Source: Erodium maritimum (taxonomy: Eukaryota; Streptophyta; Magnoliopsida; Geraniales; Geraniaceae). Taken from it: DNA of 64,000 nt. The stretch spans positions 45,277,039 through 45,341,038 of the forward strand of contig OY997590.1 of assembly GCA_963921825.1 (NCBI GenBank), read 5' to 3'. The notes under the pieces were generated by a model. The model was not told the DNA's origin and did no database searches. It saw only the letters and a list, made by a program, of their open reading frames with translations. How positions within the stretch are numbered: position 1 is the first letter of the stretch; the number at the start of each line of letters is the position of its first letter. This document shows positions 23,876-33,258 of this stretch, piece after piece. Both the position numbers and the translations under genes were made by a program.

Positions 23876-23876
23876 C

Positions 23877-24266
23877 TGTTGGGTCTCGATGGAGGGTATG
23901 AACACATACTTGCAGCGGAAATAACTCGAGACCATGTCATAGAACACTACCAAATATTAGATACACAAGAGAATAAACAATATGGATGTTTCCTTACCAA
24001 CTAGTTCAAGAAAAGGAAGAGAACACCAAAGAAACGATGATCGGCTTGAGTCTCCAAGACGCCTACGTATCCAAATGGAATCAAAGCCACGTAGTTCTTC
24101 TTTAGATGACTCAAGAACACAACAAGAGGGGGGAAAAGTGCCAAACTCGAAATTGTAGTGTGAGAGGGAGAGAAGTTGTGTTTCTATTCTTGGTAGTGTT
24201 CTATGACATGGTCTCGAGTTATTTCCGCTGCAAGTATGTGTTCATACCCTCCATCGAGACCCAACA
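23877..24266. repeat. Rearranged C1 right LTR with 77-bp inverted ends
   Basis: 23877-24189 is the 3' part of the LTR in minus orientation, ending near the sequence TTTCTATTCT. It is joined to 24190-24266, the last 77 bp of the LTR in plus orientation and the exact reverse complement of 23877-23953. The LTR 3' end differs clearly from that of C2 (GGAGGGTATGAACACATAC versus GGTAGGGTTGGAGATG), so C1 and C2 belong to different subfamilies. Much of the middle of the LTR is missing. Confidence 0.88.
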
Positions 24267-24271
24267 GGCCA

Positions 24272-26036
24272 CCCAAGACATAAATTAAACAGTCAACCTC
24301 CGGGCATGGTCATATGCCTCCACTAATTCTAATATCGCTAAGTTCTCTGTTCCTACGACACTACTAAGTGTCACATGCTTTTCTCATAAACGCTACATTC
24401 CCGTATCATGCTTTTCTAATATTTAAATAAACCTACTCAACCCACGACACCCCGGTGCCACATGCAATTCTACTATTAACTTTCCCTAGTCAGGGCCGAG
24501 ATCCGGCTACTTTTTCCTACCTCGTATAAAACTCCAAAAGTGCTCCACTAAGTCTCGATGTGATCCTAGTCACTCGCCGAGCTTCCCTTTGCCTCGGTCC
24601 GCAGCACGATCTAAAAGAACACAAATTTAAGGCACTTTTAAACTAGTACGAATAAACCGAAATTCAATAAACTTAACGCCCAAACGTAACCCCAACAATG
24701 CCAATCACTCCCAAACTTCCCAATTACTCGACACTGTCGATAAAGGACCCGTAAAGGCCTGATTCGCCCGACATGGCGAATCTGCCCGGGTTTTGTAAAA
24801 GGCCTTCCGGGGCTCCAAAAGCCCCCGTTTTCGTTTCTACGGTCTTAGAATAGTTCAAGGAACCCAATGCACTTGACGGAATCGAATTCCGACTTCCGAG
24901 TCAATTTATTTACGTTTAAAGTTTCTAAAACCCATTAATTACAACTTCTCCAATTTAATTCCAAATTTCGATTCGGTTAAGGATAATTGGTCCGGGGAAC
25001 GTTTTAAACCTCCCGAACACTAAAACCGATCACCCGAGCACATGGGCCCCACCCGTCCCACTTGGCCGTGGGCCCTAGGGTTCCAATGGGGCTCGGCCAC
25101 CATGGTGGTGGCCGGCTCTAGCTCCGGCCAGCCACCATGGTGGTGGCCGGCCCTAGCTCCGGCCAGCCACCTCCTATGGTGGCCGGAGCTCCTCCCGAGC
25201 TCCCGGTCGCCGGAAAACGTGCAAACATACCTCCCAACACCTCTAAAACGTCTCCAACAAACCCCCAACCTCACTAGAACCCTAACTCATAGTTTTACAC
25301 AAAACCATAACTTTCAAAAGTTAACAAAACGACGATCGGTTTAGGTCTTACCAACGAGGAAGACGAGGGGAAGACGTTCTCTCCTTGCCTTGAGATGATC
25401 CAAGGGTTGGATAAACTCCAAAACCCTAGCTTTTATCCTTCTCTCTTCTTCTCCTTCTCCTTCTCTCTCTAACTCTCTTCTTCTCTTTCTATTTCAAACA
25501 ACTAACTCATATTTCCTTTTTTTTTCCTTTTTACACATGTGTGACCGGCCACACTCCCTCACCACTCATTTCCCCCCCAAAACTAACACCACCAATTGTT
25601 GGACAAGTGGCAAGGTGGGCCCCACACCTTTTGGAAAATATCTACTTGATATTTTCCAATCAGATTCGCGAAAATCGGACGTTTCGGGCCCCGAACGGGC
25701 ACTTTTCCCAAGAAATTACGAAACTTGACGGGCTACAAGGAAACGGCTCAACTAAGACCGCTGCGACGATGGCTAAGCTTTTTGGATCCAAAACGGTCCG
25801 CGAATGGACCAAAACGTCGCTCTGTTGACTTTTCCAGCAAAAAGTCAACATTTCCCAAATTGATCAGAAAGTTGCCCTGAGTTCCCTGGAACTCATTTTG
25901 GTCGATAACAGGGTCAACTTAAGTCCGGTATGATCCTCATGGTCAAATTAGATTCGATTAAGTGTCTGTCTTAAAATTTTTAAATTTTCTTGTTTTTCGC
26001 AGGTTTGACTGTCGTTGACCGGAAGTGGTTATTACA
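24272..26036 (-). repeat. Second half of gypsy solo LTR B
   Basis: Continues solo LTR B after the C1 insertion. CCTCCGGGCATGGTCATATGCC, GACACCCCGGTGCCACATGCA and CAGGGCCGAGATCCGGCTAC all recur in the LTR starting at 61486 (62940-63210). It ends GGTTATTACA at 26036. It contains a GC-rich inverted stretch (25080-25180, GGCCACCATGGTGGTGGCCGG, repeated). No gene. Confidence 0.88.
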
Positions 26037-27704
26037 TGGAGAGAGCCAAACTGAGAATTGTGCGAATGGTCGTCGGTTTTACTACCGGGATAAATGTCTC
26101 TCCACAGTCAATGCCAACCTGTTGACCTGCACCATCACCTACAAGACGGGCTTTATGCCTCTCAAAAGAACCATCAGAATGTTCTTTATGACTAACAATC
26201 CACATTGATCGAATCACATTAACACCAGAAGGACGGGGCACAAACTCCCACGTCTTATTTTTAATAAGAGCATTATATTCATCATCCATAGCCTTCTTTC
26301 AATTCAAGTCACGAAGGGCAGACATGGGGTTACGAGGTGTAGGAGATTTAGAAACCATGGTATTAAGATTAAAGTGACGTTTGGGTTTGATAATCCCACT
26401 TTGACTCCGAGTGGCTGACATGTGGGCAGGAGGCGGAACATGTTGCAAGGAGACGAGAGTAGGCTGCGGTGGAGTAGGAGAGGAGTTGGGTGGAACATCT
26501 GTAACACCATGGGGACCAGAAGAAACATATGCCATATGTTGGATCACATATTGTGATAAACCATCATCCAAAAAATCATATATGTGACGTGCAGGACTAT
26601 GCAACTTGGAAAAAAGGGAATTTTGTTTCATCAAAAATCACGTGACGACTAATTATGATTTTACTGGACGATAAATCGTAACACTTGTAACCACGATGAT
26701 GAGGTGGATACCCCAAAAAAACACATGGGGGTAGAGCGGGGTGCAAGTTTATTAATGGTAGTGGAAGGAAATAAAGGATAGCATAAACACCCAAAAGCCT
26801 TATGATGAGAGTACGATGGATCTTTTTGATACAAAACTTGAAGAGGAGAGGAATAACTCAATTTTTATTTGGAAGAATGTTTAAGAGATATGTTGCCATT
26901 TGTAAAGCATGATGCCAAAAAGAGGGAGGTAGAGAGGCATGGACAAGAAGAGTTCGAACTATGTTGTTAATGGAACGAATTTTCCTTTCCGCTTTCCCAT
27001 TTTGTGAAGAAGTATAAGGACTTGAAAGGCGAAAAGAAATTCCATTACGGTTATAAAAATCCCAAAAAGGCCCATTATCAAATTCTCTCCCATAATCGCA
27101 TTGGACATTTTTAACTTCTCTTTCAAATTGAGTACGAATAAAAGCTATAAATGTTGAAAATATTGAAAAAAAATTGAGATTTTTTTGATAAAATAAATGT
27201 CCACAAGAAATTAGAGAAATCATCCAACAACAAAATATAATATTTATGCCCCATAGAGCTTAAAACTGGAGAAGTCCAAAGATCACTGTGGATAATGTCA
27301 AAAGGCATAAAAGTACTAGAATTGGAAGAAACAAACGGTAATTTAACATGTTTTTCAAGAGGACATGAAGGAAAAACACGCTTATTCTGAGGTTGTGAAC
27401 ATTTAATAAAATTATTACGCCTAAGGGAGTCGTAGACAAGAGCTACCGGGTGCCCCAACTGATCATGCCACAAAGAAGGTGCTAACCCAGCAAAAGTAGA
27501 TGGCATGTAGGCATTATTTTGGGTAATAGGATAAAGCTCACCCCAACTCGCACACCTCATTAGGCACATCCCTGCCTGTAAATCCTTCACAGAAAACCCA
27601 AAAGGATCAAAATCCACAAATACTGAGTTATCAGATGTAAATTTTCTAATTGAAACTAAAATTTTCACAATTTTAGGAGCATGAAGGACATTATTCAAAG
27701 ACAA
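26037..27704 (-). pseudogene. Copia A pol, N-terminal half: integrase and RT start
   Basis: Reads right to left. 27704-27123 gives the pre-integrase segment (SLWHDQLGHPVALVYDSLRR) and the start of the integrase core (HSDLWTSPVLSS). 27223-26858 gives CDYGREFDN and SSPYTSSQNGKAERKIRSI with the catalytic Asp and Glu. 26861-26299 covers the integrase C-terminus and linker (HHKAFGCLCYPLFP). 26289 onward starts RT with MDDEYNALIKNKTWEFVPRP and breaks at 26037, resuming at 6766. Many frameshifts. Confidence 0.9.
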
Positions 27705-28996
27705 TGGGGGTGTGGGGAAGACAACTTAGTGTGACCATAGACATGAATTGGAATGGAATGACCATTACCGACAATAATTCCACGATTATTGCTCATATTA
27801 AAATATGACGAGAGCTTACCTTGTGTAGAAGTCATATGGGAGGTGGCACAGCTGTCCATATACCAATTTGGATCGAGAGGAGTAATTCCAAGAGTATGCA
27901 TGGATGCCTCAATATTTGTTGGAGTTGGGACATTAACATGATATGCTGATGCCGGTTGAGGGCTTGGTCCAAGTATACTAGACTCTTGTTGATGTGGCCT
28001 TGGAGTAAAGTTGGGCCTGGCCCAATTGTTTGAAGTAGGAAATGGACAAGGTGAAGAAGCCAAAGGGAGCCAAGTCATCCATGGAGTCCACTGTTGCTGA
28101 AATTGTCCTCCGCGATTTCCATTGTTGTTGTTGTTGCCGTGATACCCATCGCTGGAGTATTTTCTACGACCGCTGCCATCCTTGCTGGGGTTTCGGCCAT
28201 CGGTCTTCTTGTGTTGTTTCTTGTTGTTATTTCCATGGTAATTATTGTTATTATAATTACGATTGTGGTGAGAAGAGTACCGATTGGTGGTGTTTATTGA
28301 CCGATCATCTACCGGCTGGTCGTGGGTGATGAACACAGTCGTACATGCGTCATTCTTAGCCTATTCTTGGAGATGTTTCTCTACTAGAGCAAGCTTAGAC
28401 CGCACCATACCAAAAGAATGAAGGTTCTTCTTATTCTGCATAACCATTGAAAAGTCTTTGTAGGAATCATTCAAACCTTGAAGCATTTTTAACACCAAGG
28501 CGTGGTCATTAACAGAAACTCCAACGTTGGCTAGTTGATCGGCTAAACTCTTGAGATGATTGCAATAAGCGTTGGTTGTCGAGAAATCGTCAAGTCTCGT
28601 GGTAGTGAACTCATTGTTGAGATACATAGCCGTCGAATGCTTATTGTCATGGAAAAGATCGGCTACGCTTTGCCATGCGTGCTCAGCCGAATCATTGTCA
28701 ATAAGGATAGATTTGAGGATGTCTTGTGAGACCGTGGCATATATCCGTTGTAAAACAGCAGCATCTGATCTTTTCCACAACTGGATATCGGTTTCTTTGG
28801 CATTCTCATAAGCCTCATTCTCTGCGGTTTCCGTCGGTGGTATAATGTGTTCAAGAACATCATGAACACGATCTTGCACTTTGAACAAGGCTGCCCATGA
28901 GTGATATTGTCCAGATTCCATATCCAATGTGATAGAAATAAGTGATTTCACATTGGTGATTGCCAAAGTTGGATGGAATATTGGAGTTTCAAACAT
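27695..28996 (-). pseudogene. Copia A gag and protease
   Basis: 28996-28361 (211 codons) is a copia gag of the UBN2 type: MESGQYHSWAALFKVQ near the start, then LKMLQGLNDSYKDFSMVMQNKK. After a break at 28340 the frame continues at 28336-27695 with an Asn/His-rich tract and WYMDSCATSHMTS, a copia protease site in which DTG is replaced by DSC. A Cys-type active site of this kind is common in plant copia. No zinc knuckle is clear. The start Met at 28996 lies 89 bp downstream of the LTR. Confidence 0.88.
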
Positions 28997-29074
28997 GGTG
29001 ACAGAAAAATGGTACGAAGAGATTAGAAGAAAAAGAAAAGAATGACTACTGTAGAAAAGAAGAGGTGGTTACTG

Positions 29075-29085
29075 CTCTGATACCT
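29075..29085 (-). promoter_or_regulatory. Primer-binding site, tRNA-iMet, copia A
   Basis: Coding strand reads AGGTATCAGAGC next to the LTR. It matches the initiator-Met primer site except for the first base. Confidence 0.8.
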
Positions 29086-29326
29086 TAAAGGAAGGCAATA
29101 TCTTTTTCCTTGATCTCTCCTAATTAAAGGAAGGTAATATCTTTTTCCTTGATCTCTCCTAATTACAATGTCAATTATATACCCATATATCTACATAATC
29201 TAAGGCTATAACTACCTAATTACAATCTATAATTAAGGATAAAAATCCCTTTACATAATTACATATAACAAAGGATTACAACGACTATCAATAATAATTA
29301 TCAAGATATTTAAATATATTCTATTA
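29086..29326 (-). repeat. Copia A 5' LTR with 39-bp internal duplication
   Basis: 241 bp. The first 39 bp (29086-29124, beginning TAAAGGAAGGCAATATC) are repeated at 29125-29163 with one change. Without the duplication it matches the 3' LTR length (about 200 bp). Followed by the TSD GTAGG. Confidence 0.9.
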
Positions 29327-29331
29327 GTAGG

Positions 29332-31000
29332 TGTGAAAATTCTTCCAAAACTCGTCCGTTGGATTTCAAATTTATGTTATACCCAAGCATTCGAATTATA
29401 GATGGATTGGGTCTTACCCGCATAATCCAAAAACTTCAGGTTTCTACTTAAAAAAACAAGTTTTAAACTCAATTTACATTTTTTTATCCCAATTTGTCAA
29501 AACATTGACTTGCATTTCGTTAAATATTTCATTCGTATTAAGAATTTGTTATTCGCTCATTTTAATGTCTGACTTCAATTTGTATATGAGTTGAATTTCT
29601 CTTTTTTTTAATAACTTTCGTATTCCTGTAAAATTGAAAATAAAAATAATAATATAGTAATAATTAAGATACAAATCATATCTAATAATAGGTGAATGAA
29701 CTAAAGTAGATTTAGATCTACAAACACATAAAGATTTTCAAGCATAATATTTTTAACAAAGAAACATAATAATTCTGAAAAAACAAATGTCCAGATTGAC
29801 AAGAAAAAATACTACTCACAATCAAAATACCAAAAGATTAAATAAACAAAACTAAACCAATCGAATCAGTAAACATAATTTTGCTAACAAAACTTAAATC
29901 GTTGAAACATAAAGCAAACAAAACTCAAGACTCTCAGAGAACAACACATACATGTACAAAATAATAAATACAAAAAATTAAAAATATCAAATGGATCTAT
30001 TATTGCATAAGAAATTTCACATTTATTTTGTCAAAATAAAAATATCATGACCTAATTATGTAAGAATGATTAAACGGACAAAATAAAAGGAAGATGAAGA
30101 ACAAAAGAAATAGGAAAAAAAGGAACGATACAACATGAGTTGAAATAGAGAAATGGGTTGAAGAGATGGAGAATAAGTGGTTTAGATGTTTAACCATTGC
30201 AGCAAGGGAGATGAAGGCATGATTGTCTAATGTTTCAGCTAAACATGGGCTTTATACATGGATGAGGTTGTAGGGTTTTGAAAGTGATATGATTAGATAT
30301 CAACTATTAGATGTTGAGAGATCGACAACCAATATCAATCCAAGAGATGTATTATATGGGTTGGGCTAGAGGTGTAATTACTTGGATTATGTTGTTGGCT
30401 CGTAGGCGGATCTTAGTTCCATGTTTCGTTACCCGCCTACTAACTAGCGGATCCAGAGACTTTCGATTGGTAATCCATAGATCCATTAATACGAGTCTCG
30501 GATCAGGTTGCGGGTCGCGGATTATTTGTACACCCTTGCTTACACCCATTATATTTTCAAATTGAATGGTTTAGATTTGGTTAACATGTAACAAAATAAT
30601 GTTTGGTAACATATGAGTGTGCTCTTATATCTTATGTTGTTACCTATTAACTAATTGTGGACCATTGGATCTTACTGGTTCAAATAAGATCAACTTTTTT
30701 TTTTTGTAATTTGACTCTATTGAAGGACATAATTGTAATTTTACAAAAAAACATTTACTGAGACCTTCCACAATGTGGTCGAAACGACGTCTTATGGACC
30801 CGTCGAATCGTAAGTATACGAGAGAAAGGGTGTCGAATCTCTATGAAAGATTTGGGTCTACGTCGAATCTGTGAAGGGACAGATTCGACGTCGAAGAATT
30901 TGCAGACTCTGCCCCAAGTCGAATTGATTAATTCGGGCCTAGCCGAATCCAGGCCCACTGAATCTGGGCCTAACGTGTGGATAACGTTTCGGCTTTAAAG
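29332..31000. other. AT-rich intergenic DNA
   Basis: No convincing gene. 30366-30540 has weak inverted ends (TAGAGGTGTAATTA and AATTATTTGTACACCCTT-like) and may be a small hAT-type MITE, but no 8-bp TSD is visible. 30800-30960 contains repeated GTCGAATC/GATTCGAC motifs, including a perfect 12-bp stem with a 6-bp loop at about 30854-30883. Confidence 0.4.
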
Positions 31001-31004
31001 ACCG

Positions 31005-31920
31005 GCCCCAACGCTTCGCATTCTTCATGCATACTCACACTTAGTCTTCTTCTTCTTATTCAAGCTCTAGCGATTCACTGGCCACCGTTTCTCCCACCGG
31101 TATTTCTCCACCACAGTTTCTACCACCATTGTCTCTCCACCACCGTTTCTCCCACTGGTGTTTCTCCACCATTGTTTCTGCCACCACCGTCTCTCCACTA
31201 CCGTTTCTACCACTAATCGTTTCTACCACAGCCGTTTCTCCCACCAGTTTTTCTCCACCGATAGAATCACCAGCTACCAGGTCTCCCACCATCGTATCTC
31301 CACCAACATTATCTTTGGCCGCCGTTTCTCCATCGTCCTCCTTTTCTCCACCAACTGTCGTTTCTGCACCAATGGCCGACAACTCCCGCTTCGAAGGATC
31401 ATCCACGAAGTCAAGCTCGAGCTCAACGCCCCCATATCACGGGCATCCCATACTAGGAACGCAAATTCCATCGATGGTCTTGTATGCACGACTTAACGTC
31501 AACTCGCCAAGGATGCTACACATGTACTGTAAGTGGAGTCGACCCTAAGAGGTAACATTGGTGTGTGTGTGGCTCAAAATGGAAGATCAAGGAGGCGATC
31601 AGTTCAACGATGCCTTTTGGGATAACATACGGGGGAGCTCGCCTACGTGACCCGTCAAACCCTAGAGACTGAGCGATCTTCCGAGAACTACAAATATTAT
31701 TAGACCATCATCAACCGGAAGGTGAAGTGGTTCAATGTGTGCTGGGCGAAGTTGAAGCTCATTTACCAACCCGGTTGGTCCGACGCCCAGCTCCTGGCTC
31801 TTATAGAGGAGGTGTATGCCTAGAAATACGAACACTCCATCGTATGGAAGAACTGGTGGATCCACGTGCGGGACCATCCTTTCTGGATGGAGTCGTAGGT
31901 TAGCCAACATAATGAAAGAT
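31005..31920 (+). pseudogene. PIF/Harbinger ORF1 (Myb/SANT-like) remnant
   Basis: 31070-31370 is a low-complexity Ser/Thr/Pro-coding stretch made of a repeated CCACCGTTTCTCCCAC-type unit. Downstream, about 31545-31900, the plus strand can be read across a few stops as a Myb/NAM-associated domain: LVCVWLKMEDQGGDQFNDAF then FW, later VKWFNVCWAKLKLIYQPG, WSDAQLLALIEEVY and WWIHVRDHPFW. The pattern of conserved Trp and Phe is that of the DNA-binding partner protein of PIF/Harbinger transposons. No intact ORF remains. No transposase lies beside it. Confidence 0.5.
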
Positions 31921-31997
31921 CGCAAGTAACGGGTTTTGTAGGCAATATAGGAAGGTCCGCTATTGACAACCAACAACTTGTAATAAATTATGGAGGT

Positions 31998-32102
31998 GTA
32001 ATATGATGACACGACTTCAAATTGTACCGCTTCCACGTCACTTACCATCTTTGATTATGGAATACCGGGAATAAAATTTGAAGTCGTGTCGTCATATTAC
32101 AC
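31998..32102. repeat. Short inverted repeat around a 50-bp core
   Basis: GGTGTAATATGATGACACGA on the left and TCGTGTCGTCATATTACACC on the right are reverse complements with one mismatch and extend a few bases inward. It could be a tiny foldback element. No TSD identified. Confidence 0.5.
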
Positions 32103-32109
32103 CCAACAG

Positions 32110-33258
32110 TCAACACTAACAGTCAATGCTAACATGTTAGTTTTTTTTTATCAGCCAAGCAGTATATAAATCTCCCTCTTTTCAAAGTCTGAAAAGAGAG
32201 GAAAAAGGATCTAGCTACAGAATCCTTACAAGCTAACAGGCGAAACAACCAAATCCGACACAAGATCAACTAGATAAACCAAATACAGACATGAGCACTG
32301 GCGTAATAGCACAACCTCAAACCGAACCCAACAAGAGAGGAAAAAAGGGTTAAGGTAGGAGCGAGAATTTATGGCCTAACTACCGAATATTCCAAACATG
32401 AAGAGCTAAAAGAAGGTCTACAACCCAAATATTACCAACATGAAGCAAAAAAAAACCGATTAGCAAGAACGACTTCTCAATACTCAGTAGTTGGGGATGC
32501 CGAGAGAGTCAGACCTAAATTCAGAGCCAGGCGACGTAAACGAGCACTTCTCAGTCTTCACAAAAAAGACCCAATCCGGTCCTACACCACGGATCGACTC
32601 GAAAGGAGTCGACTCTGCCGACCCCAAAACCAACCACGACAAATCGGAATGGGGAGGCTTAGTCAAGCTCAAGAACACCCACCTTAGCACTGAAACAAGA
32701 TCCGAAACCTTAAAAATCCACTATTTAACCGAGACTTACAAGCCTCACACTGCTCAATTAACTTGATTAACAAGTTAATCCGCCGACGGCCAACACACAC
32801 CGACGATCCAACATGATAGTTAGTGATGGTTGTTCATGCCATTTCCTTCACAAATTTCCAACCGTCGGCCGTTCGTACCGATGGTGAGCTTACCACCAAC
32901 CCTTACTGTCAACGTCGAATCATCGACTTGACGTTGACTTTCTGTCAGTTCAATGCTGACGTTTTCTTCCCGCCAACGTTTTATCATCGACTTTACTCTG
33001 AGCGTTGGAGATGCTCTTAAAGTGGAAGCCCAAATCTCATCTCGTATTGGGTGGGCCGTGATGCAAGAATGTCAAAGAGACGGAGGTATCCATGGTCGAA
33101 TTGCAACGTCGCCTATTTCCCACCCCAAAAACAAACAAATTGAACGGCCAGGATGGAGGGCTGAGGATTACCCGATCCTTATCCAGAAATATCAGCAGAC
33201 AAGTGAACAAATCAAGTAACATTTCCCGTCGACCTCGACCTCTGCGGGCGGGCGGGAA
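32110..33258. other. Intergenic DNA upstream of the LCAT-like gene
   Basis: Contains a T-rich run then ATCAGCCAAGCAG (32140-32165), which resembles a reversed LINE or SINE tail, with no ORF to support it. At about 32990-33016 the sequence GCGTTGGAGATGCTCTTAA looks like the right end of a PIF/Harbinger-type MITE (reverse complement AGAGCATCTCCAACGC, with TTA/TAA); a left partner was not found. 33050-33258 would be the promoter and 5' UTR of the next gene; no clear TATA box. Confidence 0.4.

Larger units (their letters stand above)
8010..24266 (-). mobile_element. Copia C1: copia element with its interior inverted between its own LTR ends
   Basis: Bounded by GGCCA TSDs (8005-8009 and 24267-24271). 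The outer left end is TGTTAGTCTTAG (a plus-strand LTR start) and the outer right end is GAGACCCAACA (a plus-strand LTR end), as for a plus-strand insertion. Yet the primer site, gag-pol and polypurine tract inside (18289-23876) read on the minus strand. Each flanking LTR folds back: left arms 8010-8906 and 8927-9807 plus 18273-18288; right arms 23877-23953 and 24190-24266. This is what results if the interior was inverted with breakpoints inside both LTRs, with loss of LTR sequence on the right side. Copia C2 is nested in the left LTR. Confidence 0.88.
6767..26036 (-). mobile_element. Gypsy solo LTR B (about 3.0 kb) split by copia C1
   Basis: Starts TGTCACGCCCC at 6767 and ends TTATTACA at 26036, flanked by TGGAG (6762-6766) and TGGAG (26037-26041). 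Only LTR sequence is present: 6767-8009 plus 24272-26036 (about 3008 bp), with no gag-pol and no primer site, so the internal region was lost by LTR-LTR recombination. Related LTRs are at 44416-48290 and from 61486; all share CCTGTAGGAAAA(G/T)CAGC and GGGGTGAGCGTT near their starts. LTR orientation is minus. It landed inside the RT gene of copia A. The central 8010-24266 belongs to copia C1. Confidence 0.92.
4343..29326 (-). mobile_element. Copia A: Ty1/copia element split by nested insertions
   Basis: A minus-strand copia element. 3' LTR at 4343-5521, 5' LTR at 29086-29326, and gag, protease, integrase, RT and RNase H fragments in the correct copia order read from 28996 down to 5522. The flanks are GTAGG (4338-4342) and GTAGG (29327-29331), a perfect 5-bp TSD across 25 kb, which proves both halves are one element. 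The coding part is cut between 26037 and 6766 by a 19.3-kb insertion. Removing the nested DNA leaves roughly 4.7 kb. The LTRs begin TA and end TA in coding orientation rather than TG and CA. All ORFs carry stops or frameshifts, so it is dead. Confidence 0.92.

Noticed and set aside
30366..30540. Possible hAT-type MITE
   Set aside because: Ends are only weakly inverted and no 8-bp TSD is visible.
31129..31548. 139-codon Ser/Thr/Pro ORF
   Set aside because: Produced by a short repeated CCACCGTTTCTCCCAC-type unit; open in several frames. Kept only as part of the possible ORF1 remnant.
32140..32760. Possible reversed LINE/SINE tail (T run then ATCAGCC)
   Set aside because: No coding motif and no matching target-site duplication.
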